DNA of 64,000 bases from Methylobacterium sp. SyP6R (GTDB lineage: Bacteria; Pseudomonadota; Alphaproteobacteria; Rhizobiales; Beijerinckiaceae). This document shows, piece after piece, positions 10,269 to 18,502 of this stretch. Every line of letters starts with the position of its first letter. Positions within the stretch are counted from its first letter, which is position 1. The notes under the pieces are model-generated. The model searched no databases, had not been told where the DNA came from, and saw only the letters and a program-made list of their open reading frames with translations. The stretch lies in NCBI RefSeq assembly GCF_019216885.1, contig NZ_JAAQRC020000002.1:1-64000 (forward strand), read 5' to 3'. Both the position numbers and the translations under genes were made by a program.

Positions 10269-10841
10269 ATGCGTCTTCTGAAGGCCGAGGATCACCGGCG
10301 CATGCCGTGGAAGAACGGCGGCGGCGAGACCGTCGAGATCGTCGTCCATCCCCCGGAGACCGGGCTCGGCGGGTTCGACTGGCGGGTCTCCATGGCGACA
10401 GTCGCGGCGGACGGGCCGTTCTCGCCGTTTCCCGGCATCGACCGGACGCTCGCGCTCCTCGACGGCGAGGGAATGGACCTCGCCGTCGAGGGGCACGGAT
10501 CGCACCGCCTGACGCCGGCCTCCCCGCCGCTGGCCTTTCCCGGCGACGCACCGGCCGCAGCCCGCCTCGTCGCCGGGGCGATCACCGATCTCAACGTCAT
10601 GACCCGGCGGATCGCCTGCCGGCAGCGGGTGACCCGGCTCCGCGGCGGCGTTACGCCTTTCGCAGCGGGCGGGCGCTGGATCGTCCTCGTCGCCGTCGCG
10701 CCGTCGGCCGTCGCGGTGGATGGCCGGACGGTCTCGCTCGGAGGCCGCGACGCCCTCCTGCTGGAGGGCGGGGCGACGATCGCGGGCGACGGCATCCTCG
10801 ACCTCGTCGTGATCGAGATCGACGCCGTCGGGCCGTCATAG
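10269..10841 (+). CDS. hutD: HutD-family protein
   Basis: The 190-aa protein belongs to the HutD family, a bicupin-like fold encoded in many hut loci and thought to tune histidine catabolism, perhaps by binding urocanate or formylglutamate. It begins MRLLKAEDHRRMPWKNGGG, and the MPWKNGGGET segment is the family hallmark; FDWRVSMA near residue 40 and the central GPFSPFPGIDRTL are also typical. It is in the same orientation as hutH but separated by a family C repeat and an AT-rich patch. Its stop overlaps the stop of the convergent LysR gene by a few bases. Its molecular role remains poorly defined in the family. Confidence 0.9.
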   Translation: MRLLKAEDHRRMPWKNGGGETVEIVVHPPETGLGGFDWRVSMATVAADGPFSPFPGIDRTLALLDGEGMDLAVEGHGSHRLTPASPPLAFPGDAPAAARLVAGAITDLNVMTRRIACRQRVTRLRGGVTPFAAGGRWIVLVAVAPSAVAVDGRTVSLGGRDALLLEGGATIAGDGILDLVVIEIDAVGPS

Positions 10842-11747
10842 CGGCGGGGCGGAGACGAGTCCTTGCGCCCGGCCCTCGCCGAGGAGCCAGCGTTGGAAGG
10901 CCCGCGCGCCGGTCTTGTGCAAGGAATCCGGGTTCCAGGCCAGGTAATAGGGTTCGGGCAGGGGCAGCCGCAGGTCGAAGGGAATGACGAGCTTGCCCGT
11001 CTCCAGTTCCGGGCCGATGAAGGCGAGCTGCCCGAGGACGAAGCCCTGGCCGGCCAGGCTCGCGTCGATCGCGCTGCCGGACAGGCCGTAGGTCAGGTTG
11101 GCGGGCGGCGGCCTGGCACCGATCAGCCGACCCCACTCTGCCCAGCCGGGATTTCCCCCGAAGCGCGGATCCCAGGCGATGTGCAACAAGGGAAAGCGCA
11201 GGATGTCCTCCGGGCCTGACAGGCTCTGCCCCTCGATCAGGGAGGGCGCGCAGACCGGCACGATGCGATCGGTGAACAGCTCGGTGCGGTGCGGCGGATG
11301 GTGCCGGCCGCCGTAATAGATGCGCAGGTCGACCGCGCCCTGGCTCCAATCCGGCTCCGCGTCGCTGCCGACGAGCGAGACACGGGCCTGAGCGTCGAGT
11401 TCCGTCCAGTCCCGCATCCGGCGGCCGATCCACTTGCCGAGCACCGTCGTCAGGCAGGACAGCACGATGACGTCGGCATTCGCGTCCCGTAAGGTCGCGG
11501 CGGCCTCCGTGAAGGCCGCGAAGCCCTGGCGGATCCGCCCGTGAAAGGTCGCCCCGAGCGGCGTCAGGCGCAGGGCCCGGCCGTCATGCTCCACGAGCCT
11601 CGCCGCCAAAGCCGCCTCGAGCTTGCGCAACTGCTGGCTGATCGCGCCCGGCGTCACCCCGAGATCGGCGGCGGCCGCCGCCAAGCTGCCCGTCCGCCCG
11701 AACGCGTCGAAGGCCTGCAGCGCCTTCAGAGGGGGGAGGGGAGACAT
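10836..11747 (-). CDS. LysR-family transcriptional regulator (GcvA-like)
   Basis: A 303-aa DNA-binding regulator with an N-terminal winged helix-turn-helix (ALQAFDAFGRTGSLAAAAADL and AISQQLRKLE within residues 8-50) and a C-terminal effector domain. The KALQAFDAF and AISQQLRKLE pattern is that of the GcvA subgroup. The start is placed at the ATG at 11747; a much longer in-frame reading across the neighbouring monooxygenase gene is a shadow. It is divergent from the monooxygenase operon starting at 11934, so that operon is its most likely target. The effector is unknown. Confidence 0.88.
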   Translation of the reverse strand: MSPLPPLKALQAFDAFGRTGSLAAAAADLGVTPGAISQQLRKLEAALAARLVEHDGRALRLTPLGATFHGRIRQGFAAFTEAAATLRDANADVIVLSCLTTVLGKWIGRRMRDWTELDAQARVSLVGSDAEPDWSQGAVDLRIYYGGRHHPPHRTELFTDRIVPVCAPSLIEGQSLSGPEDILRFPLLHIAWDPRFGGNPGWAEWGRLIGARPPPANLTYGLSGSAIDASLAGQGFVLGQLAFIGPELETGKLVIPFDLRLPLPEPYYLAWNPDSLHKTGARAFQRWLLGEGRAQGLVSAPPL

Positions 11748-11933
11748 GAGCGGCGGGACATGATGCGGGTAGCCTCGGCCGGTGCGGACGGATCGTGGGG
11801 CGGACAGATCTTCTAAAGCATGAAGCAGAATTTCTCCGGTCCCGGCAAGCCCGCCCCCGGGCATACTCGGCCCATTGAGACCTGCCGCATCATCCCAGGA
11901 GGCCGCAGGCCGAGCCCCCGAGGAGACCCGCGA

Positions 11934-13286
11934 ATGCCCCGACCGGACAAGCTCAAGCTCGGCACCTTCGTCTACACGTTCGGCTTCCATCCGGCGGCGT
12001 GGCTGCATCCGGACAGCGACGTGCGCGGCGCCAACGACCTCGGCCACCTGACCCGCTGCGCCACGATCTCGGAAGCCGCGAAGCTCGACTTCATGTTCTT
12101 CGCCGATTCCCCGGCGAGCGCGGTCGGCGAGGCGGGCGCGCTCGCCCGCAACCCCACCAAGATGAACCGCTTCGAGCCGATCACCGCGATCACGGCCCTG
12201 TCGCAGCACACCGACCGGATCGGGTTCGTGGCGACGGCCTCGACGAGCTACTACGAGCCCTACAACATCGCGCGGCTGTTCGCCTCGGCCGATCACATCT
12301 CCCGCGGCCGGATCGCCTGGAACGTCGTCACCTCGGACCACGACGAGACCGGCTACAACTACAACCGCGAGGGCCTGGCCCCCCATGCCGAGCGCTACGA
12401 GCGCGGCGAGGAATTCCTCGATACCGTGTTCGGCCTCTGGGACAGCTTCGAGGACGACGCGCTGCTCCTCGACCGGGAGAGCGGCGTCTATCACGACAAG
12501 GACAAGCTCCACACGCTGAACCACAAGGGCAAGCACTTCCAGGTGCGCGGCCCGCTGAACATCGCCCGCACGCCGCAGGGACGGCCGGTGATCGCCCAGG
12601 CCGGCGGCTCCGAGCAGGGCATGGAGCTGGCCGCCCGCACCGCCGAGATGGTCTTCTCGCTCGCCTCGAACATCGAGAAGAACCGGGCCTTCTACGCCAA
12701 CGTGAAGGGGCGGATGGCCCGCTACGGCCGCGACGTGAACGACCTCAAGATCCTGCCCGGCATCGTCATCAATGTCGGCGAGACGCGAGAGGAGGCCGAG
12801 GCGAAGGCCGAGGCGCTGGTCGCGCTGATGCACCCCGACGTCGGGCTGCTGATGCTCCAGGAATTTTTGGAGACCGACCTCCACGGCGCCGATCTCGACA
12901 AGCCGTTCCCGATGGACCGGATGCCCGCCTCGGCCAAGGGCTCGAAGGCGATGTTCGAGGAGTTGAAGGAGTTCGTCACGCAGGGCCACACGATGCGCGA
13001 GCTGATCACGCATTACGCCCGGCGGCACACCGGCAACGGGCTCACCGGCACGCCCAGTCAAGTCGCGGATTTCATGCAGGAATGGTTCGAGACGAAGGCC
13101 GCGGACGGCTTCATCCTGATGTGCCCGACCCTGCCGTCGAGCCTGGAGGATTTCACCCGCCTCGTCGTCCCCGAGCTGCGCCGCCGCGGGCTGTTCCGCG
13201 AGGAGTACGAGGGGACGACGCTGCGGGACAATCTCGGCTTGTCCACACCCCGGAACCGTTACGCGGCGGCCCGCGGCAGGGTATGA
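11934..13286 (+). CDS. Flavin-dependent monooxygenase, NtaA/SnaA/DszA family
   Basis: A 450-aa class C flavin monooxygenase (bacterial luciferase-like) that uses reduced FMN supplied by a separate reductase. Family features include the N-terminal GTFVYTFGFHPAAWLHPD, the central NVVTSDHDETGYNYN segment (the NtaA/DszA class) and GRPVIAQAGGSEQG. The ATG at 11934 follows GAGGAGA; an ATG 38 codons earlier is in frame but unsupported. The gene overlaps its partner reductase by four bases. Relatives act on nitrilotriacetate, EDTA, dibenzothiophene sulfone or alkyl sulfur compounds; the substrate here cannot be told. A divergent LysR gene may control it. Confidence 0.9.
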   Translation: MPRPDKLKLGTFVYTFGFHPAAWLHPDSDVRGANDLGHLTRCATISEAAKLDFMFFADSPASAVGEAGALARNPTKMNRFEPITAITALSQHTDRIGFVATASTSYYEPYNIARLFASADHISRGRIAWNVVTSDHDETGYNYNREGLAPHAERYERGEEFLDTVFGLWDSFEDDALLLDRESGVYHDKDKLHTLNHKGKHFQVRGPLNIARTPQGRPVIAQAGGSEQGMELAARTAEMVFSLASNIEKNRAFYANVKGRMARYGRDVNDLKILPGIVINVGETREEAEAKAEALVALMHPDVGLLMLQEFLETDLHGADLDKPFPMDRMPASAKGSKAMFEELKEFVTQGHTMRELITHYARRHTGNGLTGTPSQVADFMQEWFETKAADGFILMCPTLPSSLEDFTRLVVPELRRRGLFREEYEGTTLRDNLGLSTPRNRYAAARGRV

Positions 13287-13909
13287 GCATGACGATGCCT
13301 GTGCGGATGCCCCGGGAGGGGCTGCGTCGGAGCGGGGACGGCGATTTGGGCGGCGATGGGCGAGTGGCGGCGATGAGCGGAGACGAGGCCGGTCCCGTGC
13401 TGCGACCGGGGGATGCCGAGACCTTCCGTGAGGTCTGGCGGGGCGTCGGTTCGACCGTGGCGCTGATCGCGACCGAGCACGGGCCTCAGCGGCACGCAAT
13501 GCTGGCGACGGCGGTCAGCTCGGTCTCGATGGAGCCGCCCTCACTCCTCGTCTGCGTCAACCGCACCGCCTCGGCGCACGGCGCGCTGCGTGCGCGGGGA
13601 GCCTTCTCGCTGGGCATCATGGGATCGCCGCAGCGCGACCTCGCCGCCGCGATCGCCCAGGCGCCCTCCGCGGCGCGCTTCGACCACGGCACCTGGCGGC
13701 AGATGCGGACGGGCGGCGACGCGGTCGAGGGCCTGCCGTGGCTGGAGGAGGCGCAGGCGACCCTGTTCTGCGCGATCGACGTCTGCCACGATTACGGCAC
13801 GCATTCGGTCCTGATCGCCCGAATCGCCGGTGCGATCGGCGCGCGGGAGACCGATCCGCTGCTGTATTGCGACGGGGGGTATGGGCGGTTCGTGGTGGGG
13901 GAGGGGTGA
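13283..13909 (+). CDS. Flavin reductase partner of the monooxygenase
   Basis: A 208-aa flavin reductase (FMN-binding split-barrel family, HpaC/NtaB type) that supplies reduced FMN to the preceding monooxygenase. Conserved stretches are VWRGVGSTVALIATE, then SSVSMEPPSLLVCVNRTASAH and the terminal DPLLYCDGGYGRF. The ATG at 13283 overlaps the upstream stop as ATGA, supporting translational coupling; another ATG at 13374 would give a shorter N-terminus closer to the core family. The first 35 residues are low-complexity and may be dispensable. Confidence 0.9.
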   Translation: MSMTMPVRMPREGLRRSGDGDLGGDGRVAAMSGDEAGPVLRPGDAETFREVWRGVGSTVALIATEHGPQRHAMLATAVSSVSMEPPSLLVCVNRTASAHGALRARGAFSLGIMGSPQRDLAAAIAQAPSAARFDHGTWRQMRTGGDAVEGLPWLEEAQATLFCAIDVCHDYGTHSVLIARIAGAIGARETDPLLYCDGGYGRFVVGEG

Positions 13910-13941
13910 GGCGACTCCCCTCAAGAAGAGCGCGGGTTTCC

Positions 13942-14113
13942 CCCTCCCCCCTCTGCGGGGGAGGGTGCCCCGCGAATGCGGGGCGGGAGAGGGGACGCCG
14001 CTTCAGGATATGGCGGAACCGTTCTGGCAGGCGCCCCCTGGATCGGCGTAGCGCTGCCCCTCTCCCGATCCCTGCTGACGCAGGGGCCACCCTCCCCCGC
14101 AGAGGGGGGAGGG
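13942..14113. repeat. Family C GC-rich palindromic repeat, copy 2
   Basis: Same outer arms (CCCTCCCCCCTCTGCGGGGG and inverse) and inner GGGAGAGGGGACG arms as the copy at 9.9 kb. It lies between the flavin reductase stop and the convergent hutC stop, where it could act as a bidirectional terminator; that function is inference. Confidence 0.9.
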
Positions 14114-14147
14114 GGAACCCGCGCCACTTTCTGCCGCCGGCCAGGCC

Positions 14148-14951
14148 TCACCCCCGCCCCGGCCCCCCAACCGCATCCGGCCCGAAATTCGCGACCAACT
14201 GGTGCTCGCTGCCGGGATAGAGCAGCCTGACGCCGGTCACCCACTCGCCCGCGACCTGGGTGCGCCGGACGATCTCCAGGCAAGCCTCGCCGACCGCGAG
14301 CTCCAGCACCTTGGCCTCGGTCACCGTCGCGTTCACCGCCCGGACGCGGTGGCTCGCCACGCTCCAGGGCACGGCTTCGAGCAGCCAGGCGCCCGGGGCC
14401 AAAGCGGTGAAGTCCTGGTCCTTCGCACCCTCGGCGACGGCAGGGTTGATCAGGCGGGTCTCGAGGCAGAACGGGCGGTCGTCGGCGAGGTGCAGGCCCT
14501 GCAGCCACAGCACCTCCCCGCCACTGGACGCACCGAGCAGCACGGCGTCCTCCTCTCGGCCCGGCCGCATCCGGCGCGCGATCAGGTGGAAGCGGTAGAC
14601 GCGGCCCGAGCGGCGCACCTCGTCGCGGATATCGGCGATCGCCACCACGGCGGATTCGGCGCGCGGTTGCGCCACCTGCGTCCCGCTCTTCTTGCGCCGC
14701 ACCAGGAAGCCCTCGCGGGCGAGCTGGCCGAGCGCCTTGTTCATGGTCATGCGCGACACGCCGTAGCGCTCGGCGAGATCGGTCTCGACCGGGAGCTGGG
14801 ACCCCGGCAGCCAGCGCCCGTCGACGATCAGCGAGCGGATGTCCTCGACGATGTGATCGTGCCGCGTTGCCCCCTTGGCAATGTCGGAGGCAAGCTCGGA
14901 GGGATCCGCGCCTTGAGCCTTCCCGCGGGTCGTCCGATCCGTCGCGCTCAC
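14148..14951 (-). CDS. hutC: GntR/HutC-family repressor
   Basis: A 267-aa regulator with an N-terminal GntR winged helix (ETDLAERYGVSRMTMNKALG near residues 55-75) and a C-terminal UTRA ligand domain. This is the architecture of HutC, which senses urocanate. It is the last gene of the amino-acid ABC operon, and its GTG start overlaps the ATPase stop as GTGA. A GT-N-TA-N-AC site upstream of hutH is a plausible target. The first ~35 residues are a polar extension before the HTH. Assignment as HutC rather than another UTRA regulator rests on family resemblance plus hutH/hutD nearby. Confidence 0.85.
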   Translation of the reverse strand: MSATDRTTRGKAQGADPSELASDIAKGATRHDHIVEDIRSLIVDGRWLPGSQLPVETDLAERYGVSRMTMNKALGQLAREGFLVRRKKSGTQVAQPRAESAVVAIADIRDEVRRSGRVYRFHLIARRMRPGREEDAVLLGASSGGEVLWLQGLHLADDRPFCLETRLINPAVAEGAKDQDFTALAPGAWLLEAVPWSVASHRVRAVNATVTEAKVLELAVGEACLEIVRRTQVAGEWVTGVRLLYPGSEHQLVANFGPDAVGGPGRG

Positions 14952-15754
14952 GCCGGCTTCAGCAACATGGCCGCCCCGCGATCGAGGTAGGTTTCGAGGA
15001 ACTGGGTCAGGCGGGGATGGCGCGGGGCGGCAAACAGCTCCGCCGGTGTCCCGTTCAGGAGGACGCGGCCGTGATCGAGGAAGACGATGCGCTGGCCGAC
15101 GCTCGCCGCGAAGCCGATCTCGTGGGTGACGACCACCATCGTCATGCCCTCCGTCCCGAGATCGCGCATGACGTTCAGCACCTCGCCGGTCAGTTCGGGA
15201 TCGAGGGAGGCGGTCGGCTCGTCGAAGAGCAGGATCTCCGGTTCGAGCGCGAGCGCCCGGGCGATGGCGACGCGCTGCTGCTGGCCGCCGGAGAGTTCGG
15301 ACGGGTAGTGCCGGGCCCGCGCCTCGAGCCCGACGCGGCGCAGCTGCGCCATGCCGCGCGCCTCGGCCTCCTGCCGGGAGAGGCCCTTCACGGTGACGAG
15401 CGCCTCGGTGACGTTGCCGAGCGCCGTCATGTGCGGCCAGAGGTTGAACTGCTGGAACACCATGCCGATGCCGGAGCGCACCTGGCGGATGCGCGGCGGC
15501 GCCAGGCGGGTGCGCGTGCCGTCCGGCCGCTCCTCGAAGCCGAGCGGCTGCCCGTCGATCAGGATCGTGCCGCGCGTCGCCTCCTCCAGGAACGCGATGC
15601 AGCGCAGAAGCGTCGACTTGCCCGAGCCCGACGGGCCGATCAGGCAGGTGGTGGCGCCACGCGCGATCTCGAGGTCGATCCCATGCAGGACCTCGGTGTG
15701 GCCGTAGCTCTTGCTCAGGTGGCGGATGGAGATGGCGGAGGGGGAGGTCGTCAT
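14948..15754 (-). CDS. Polar amino-acid ABC transporter ATP-binding protein
   Basis: A 268-aa ATPase of the HisP/GlnQ family, powering uptake of a polar amino acid. It has Walker A GPSGSGKST, the Q-loop GMVFQQFNLWPHMT typical of this family, signature LSGGQQQRVAIARAL and Walker B ILLFDEPTASLDPEL. It overlaps the permease upstream as ATGA and the hutC gene downstream as GTGA, so five genes form one unit. Context suggests histidine, or urocanate, as the substrate, although HisP-family ATPases do not themselves determine specificity. Confidence 0.92.
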   Translation of the reverse strand: MTTSPSAISIRHLSKSYGHTEVLHGIDLEIARGATTCLIGPSGSGKSTLLRCIAFLEEATRGTILIDGQPLGFEERPDGTRTRLAPPRIRQVRSGIGMVFQQFNLWPHMTALGNVTEALVTVKGLSRQEAEARGMAQLRRVGLEARARHYPSELSGGQQQRVAIARALALEPEILLFDEPTASLDPELTGEVLNVMRDLGTEGMTMVVVTHEIGFAASVGQRIVFLDHGRVLLNGTPAELFAAPRHPRLTQFLETYLDRGAAMLLKPA

Positions 15755-16413
15755 GCGAACCTGAACTTCGAGAGCCGGGTTTCGAGCGCCCGGCCGGCCC
15801 AGCCGCAGGCCTCGACCAGCCCCCAGTAGATGATGGCGAGCAGGAACAGCGATTCCACGAAGGCGTATTGCTGCGAGCCGAGCGCGCTGATGACCGCCGT
15901 CGCCTCGGGCACCGCGATGATCGACAGGACGGCCGTCTCCTTGACCAGGACCACCGCCATGTTCACGCATTGCGGCAGGACCAGCATGGTCATCTCGGGG
16001 ATCAGGATGCGCCGGACGATCTGGGTCTGGCTCAAGCCCACGCATTGCGCCGCCTCGACATGGCCCCGCGGCACCGCGGCAAAGCCCGCCCGGAAAATCT
16101 CGGAGAAATAGGCCGCGGCGTAGATGGTGAGGCCCAGCAGCCCGGCCGGCACCGGATCGAGGCTGATCCCGACGAACGGGCCGCCGAAATAGAGCAGGAA
16201 AATCTGGATCAGGAAGGGGGTGCCGCGCAAGATCTCGACTGCGAGCCGCAACGCGAGGCCGAGGGGACGCGGCCCGAAATGCCGGAGCGCGGCGACGACG
16301 AAGCCGAGGCCGGCGCCCATCATCGTGGCGGCGAGCCAGATGCCGAGCGTGACCTTGAGCCCGGACAGGATGGCCGGCAAGGCCGCGACGATGACCGAGA
16401 CGTCGAAGCTCAT
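15751..16413 (-). CDS. Polar amino-acid ABC transporter permease (HisQ/HisM family)
   Basis: A 220-aa inner-membrane permease with about five helices and the permease motif region RAGFAAVPRGHVEAAQCVGL near residue 120. It pairs with the permease encoded immediately upstream. Start and stop overlap both neighbours by four bases. The EILRGTPFLIQIFLLYFGGP segment is typical of the HisM/GlnP family. Confidence 0.92.
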   Translation of the reverse strand: MSFDVSVIVAALPAILSGLKVTLGIWLAATMMGAGLGFVVAALRHFGPRPLGLALRLAVEILRGTPFLIQIFLLYFGGPFVGISLDPVPAGLLGLTIYAAAYFSEIFRAGFAAVPRGHVEAAQCVGLSQTQIVRRILIPEMTMLVLPQCVNMAVVLVKETAVLSIIAVPEATAVISALGSQQYAFVESLFLLAIIYWGLVEACGWAGRALETRLSKFRFA

Positions 16414-17054
16414 GCCAGCCGCCCCCGGCGCAAGGCGCGCTCGGTCAGGCTGCCGCCGCCCGCCACCATCCAGTTGATCGCCAGGTACAGCCCGCCGGCG
16501 ACCGAGTAGAACAGCAGCGGCTCGTAGGTGGAGGCGGCGAGGTTCTGCGCCGTGCGCGTCAGCTCGATCACGCCGACCACCGAGACCAGCGAGGACGCCT
16601 TCAGGATCAGGATCGCCTCGTTGACCAGCGCCGGCACCGTGAGCCGGAGCGCGATCGGCGCGCGGATGCGGCGGAACTGCTGCCAGGGCGACAGGCCGAC
16701 CATGTCGGCCGCCTCCAGCAGACCGCGCGGCACGCTGGTGAAGCCGCCGCGCAGGTTCTCCGCCTGATAGGCGGCGGTGCAGAGCGACAGGCCGATCAGC
16801 GCCGCGACCAGGCTCGGGACGGCAAGGCCGATCGCCGGCAGCAGGTTGTAGATCAGGAGCAGCTGGACGAGGAGCGGGACGCCGCGGAAGAAGCTGACGA
16901 ACAGGACCGCCGGCCAGCGCAGCCACGGACGTGGCGACAGCTTGGCCGCGCAGACCAGGATGCCGATCAGGAGGCCGATCCCGATCGACACGAAGCTGAT
17001 GACGACCGTGGTGCCGGCCGCCTTCAGCATCAGTTCGAACAGTCGCGCGGACAT
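16410..17054 (-). CDS. Polar amino-acid ABC transporter permease (HisQ/HisM family)
   Basis: A 214-aa permease with the family segments FFRGVPLLVQLLLIYN near residue 55 and LRGGFTSVPRGLLEAADMVG near 105, which contact the ATPase. It follows the binding protein by about 20 bases and overlaps the second permease, so the two make a heterodimeric channel. Confidence 0.92.
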   Translation of the reverse strand: MSARLFELMLKAAGTTVVISFVSIGIGLLIGILVCAAKLSPRPWLRWPAVLFVSFFRGVPLLVQLLLIYNLLPAIGLAVPSLVAALIGLSLCTAAYQAENLRGGFTSVPRGLLEAADMVGLSPWQQFRRIRAPIALRLTVPALVNEAILILKASSLVSVVGVIELTRTAQNLAASTYEPLLFYSVAGGLYLAINWMVAGGGSLTERALRRGRLA

Positions 17055-17074
17055 CGGGCTCTCGCAGGCTTAAC

Positions 17075-17905
17075 TCAGAAGCTCGGCTCCGGCGCGACGT
17101 CCGGCGTGTCGAACGCGGTGCCGAACCACTTCTCCTGCAGCTTCTTCATCCGGCCGTCGGTCTTGATCTTGACGAGCGCGGCCTGCACGGCGTCGAGCAG
17201 GGGCTGATCGTCCGGCTTCTTGGTGCCGATATAGCCGAAATAGCTTTTTTGGCCGAAGGGCGGCTTGACCACCGCGAAGACGGCCGGCTGCTTCGACGCC
17301 ACGTAGGCGATGTTCGGCAGCGAATTCGCCACGGCGGCGATGCGGCCCGCCGCGAGGTCGGCATAGGCCTCGTTGAAGCCCGGATATTCGCGCGTCTCGA
17401 CCGGCTTCGGCAGCGTCGCGCCGAAAGTCTTCAGCTGGGCGAGCTGCGCCGTCGCCTTGCCGGCGCCGACGGTCTTGCCGGCGATGTCCTGGGGCGTCTT
17501 GATCGTGTCGTCCTTCGCGCGCCGCAAGATCGCGACGGTCGCCTCGGCGACGGGTGACAGGAAACGGTACCGCTCCATACGCGCCTTGGTGATGGTGGCC
17601 GGACCCGCCACCATGTTGAACTGCCCGGCTTCGAGGGCCGGCAGCACGCCGTCCCAGGGCAGCTCCACCCACTTAATCTTGACGCCGAGTTCCTTGCCGA
17701 CCTCCGCGAAGGCATCGACGTTGAAGCCTGCATGCTCGCCGGTCGCGTCGATGAAGTCGAAGGGGGCGAAGGCCGTCTCGGTCCCGACCTTCAGGACACC
17801 CTCGGTCTTGACCCGTGCCAGCGCGTCCTGTGCCTGCGCCAGAATCGGCGTGGTCATCGCCAGGCCGAGCCCAAGTGTGATCTGTACGAAGAGACGCTTG
17901 TTCAT
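17075..17905 (-). CDS. Polar amino-acid ABC transporter substrate-binding protein
   Basis: A 276-aa periplasmic binding protein (HisJ/GlnH family). It has a clear signal peptide (MNKRLF, hydrophobic core, cleavage near AQAQD at about residue 26) and then the type-2 solute-binding fold, with KVGTETAFAPFDFID near residue 40 and GFNVDAFAEVGKELG after it. It is first in the five-gene operon ending in hutC. That context favours histidine or a related imidazole compound, but the binding pocket cannot be interpreted without a structure. Confidence 0.9.
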   Translation of the reverse strand: MNKRLFVQITLGLGLAMTTPILAQAQDALARVKTEGVLKVGTETAFAPFDFIDATGEHAGFNVDAFAEVGKELGVKIKWVELPWDGVLPALEAGQFNMVAGPATITKARMERYRFLSPVAEATVAILRRAKDDTIKTPQDIAGKTVGAGKATAQLAQLKTFGATLPKPVETREYPGFNEAYADLAAGRIAAVANSLPNIAYVASKQPAVFAVVKPPFGQKSYFGYIGTKKPDDQPLLDAVQAALVKIKTDGRMKKLQEKWFGTAFDTPDVAPEPSF

Positions 17906-18235
17906 GCAGGGCTCCCACTGGGATAAGTCAGCGCGCCTGAACGGGGCCGGCCGGTATTATGATTAGACATATGAGGGTCATTCCGGCCTTCAAGTCAATC
18001 GGTGGGCCCGCTTCGCCCTGGGAAAAAATAAGGCATGTCGTGCCGTTCGGAGCGGCGCACGGAGCGGGCCGGGCGGGGCGGCAGGGCGTGGTGCGCGTGT
18101 GGTCCGGGGTCAAATTTCGTGCAGTGCCGGTGGGCAAGGCCGTCCGGTGGCGTGCGTCTCCCATCACGGGACCGCTATCGGTCCACGGGACACGACAGGA
18201 CGATGCAATTGCGGCACCGTCCTCTCCCACCCACG

Positions 18236-18355
18236 ACCTCATCCTGAGGCGTCAGCGATCGAAGATCGACTGACCTCGAAGGAGGGCTCCAGAAGTCTCG
18301 GCGCTCTCTGGAGCCCTCCTTCGAGGCTCGTTTCACTCGCACCTCAGGATGAGGT
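18236..18355. repeat. Family R palindromic repeat, copy 2
   Basis: Begins ACCTCATCCTGAGGCG and ends CACCTCAGGATGAGGT, with the inner GGAGGGCTCCAGA and TCTGGAGCCCTCC arms. It lies in a 596-base gap between the amino-acid-binding gene and the GMC oxidoreductase stop. Confidence 0.9.
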
Positions 18356-18377
18356 CGTGGGTGCGAGAGACGGGCTC

Positions 18378-18502
18378 ATACCAACGGTCGTTGGAAACGA
18401 CCTTTGGTTCCGCTCTCGAATTTTCGCCAAGCCTCTGGCTTGAAATTGAAAATTCGAGATGGGTCAATGGCCCGATGCGTCAGCATCTTGGGCCATTGGT
18501 AT
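18378..18502. repeat. Family D repeat, copy 1
   Basis: The unit has inverted ends ATACCAACGG (18378) and CCATTGGTAT (ending 18502), with an inner TCGAATTTTCGCCAAGC and GAAAATTCGAGATGG pair. A diverged second copy is at 33.2-33.4 kb. The right end overlaps the stop codon of the GMC oxidoreductase by one base. Confidence 0.7.

Noticed and set aside
10836..13499. A single 887-codon reverse-strand reading covering the LysR gene and the monooxygenase
   Set aside because: Only the first third (from 11747 down) matches LysR. The rest is antisense to a clear flavin monooxygenase and has no domain of its own; high GC keeps antisense frames open.
14948..16045. Longer N-terminus for the amino-acid ABC ATPase
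   Set aside because: The extra residues are the permease gene read in another frame; the ATGA overlap at 15754 gives the natural start.
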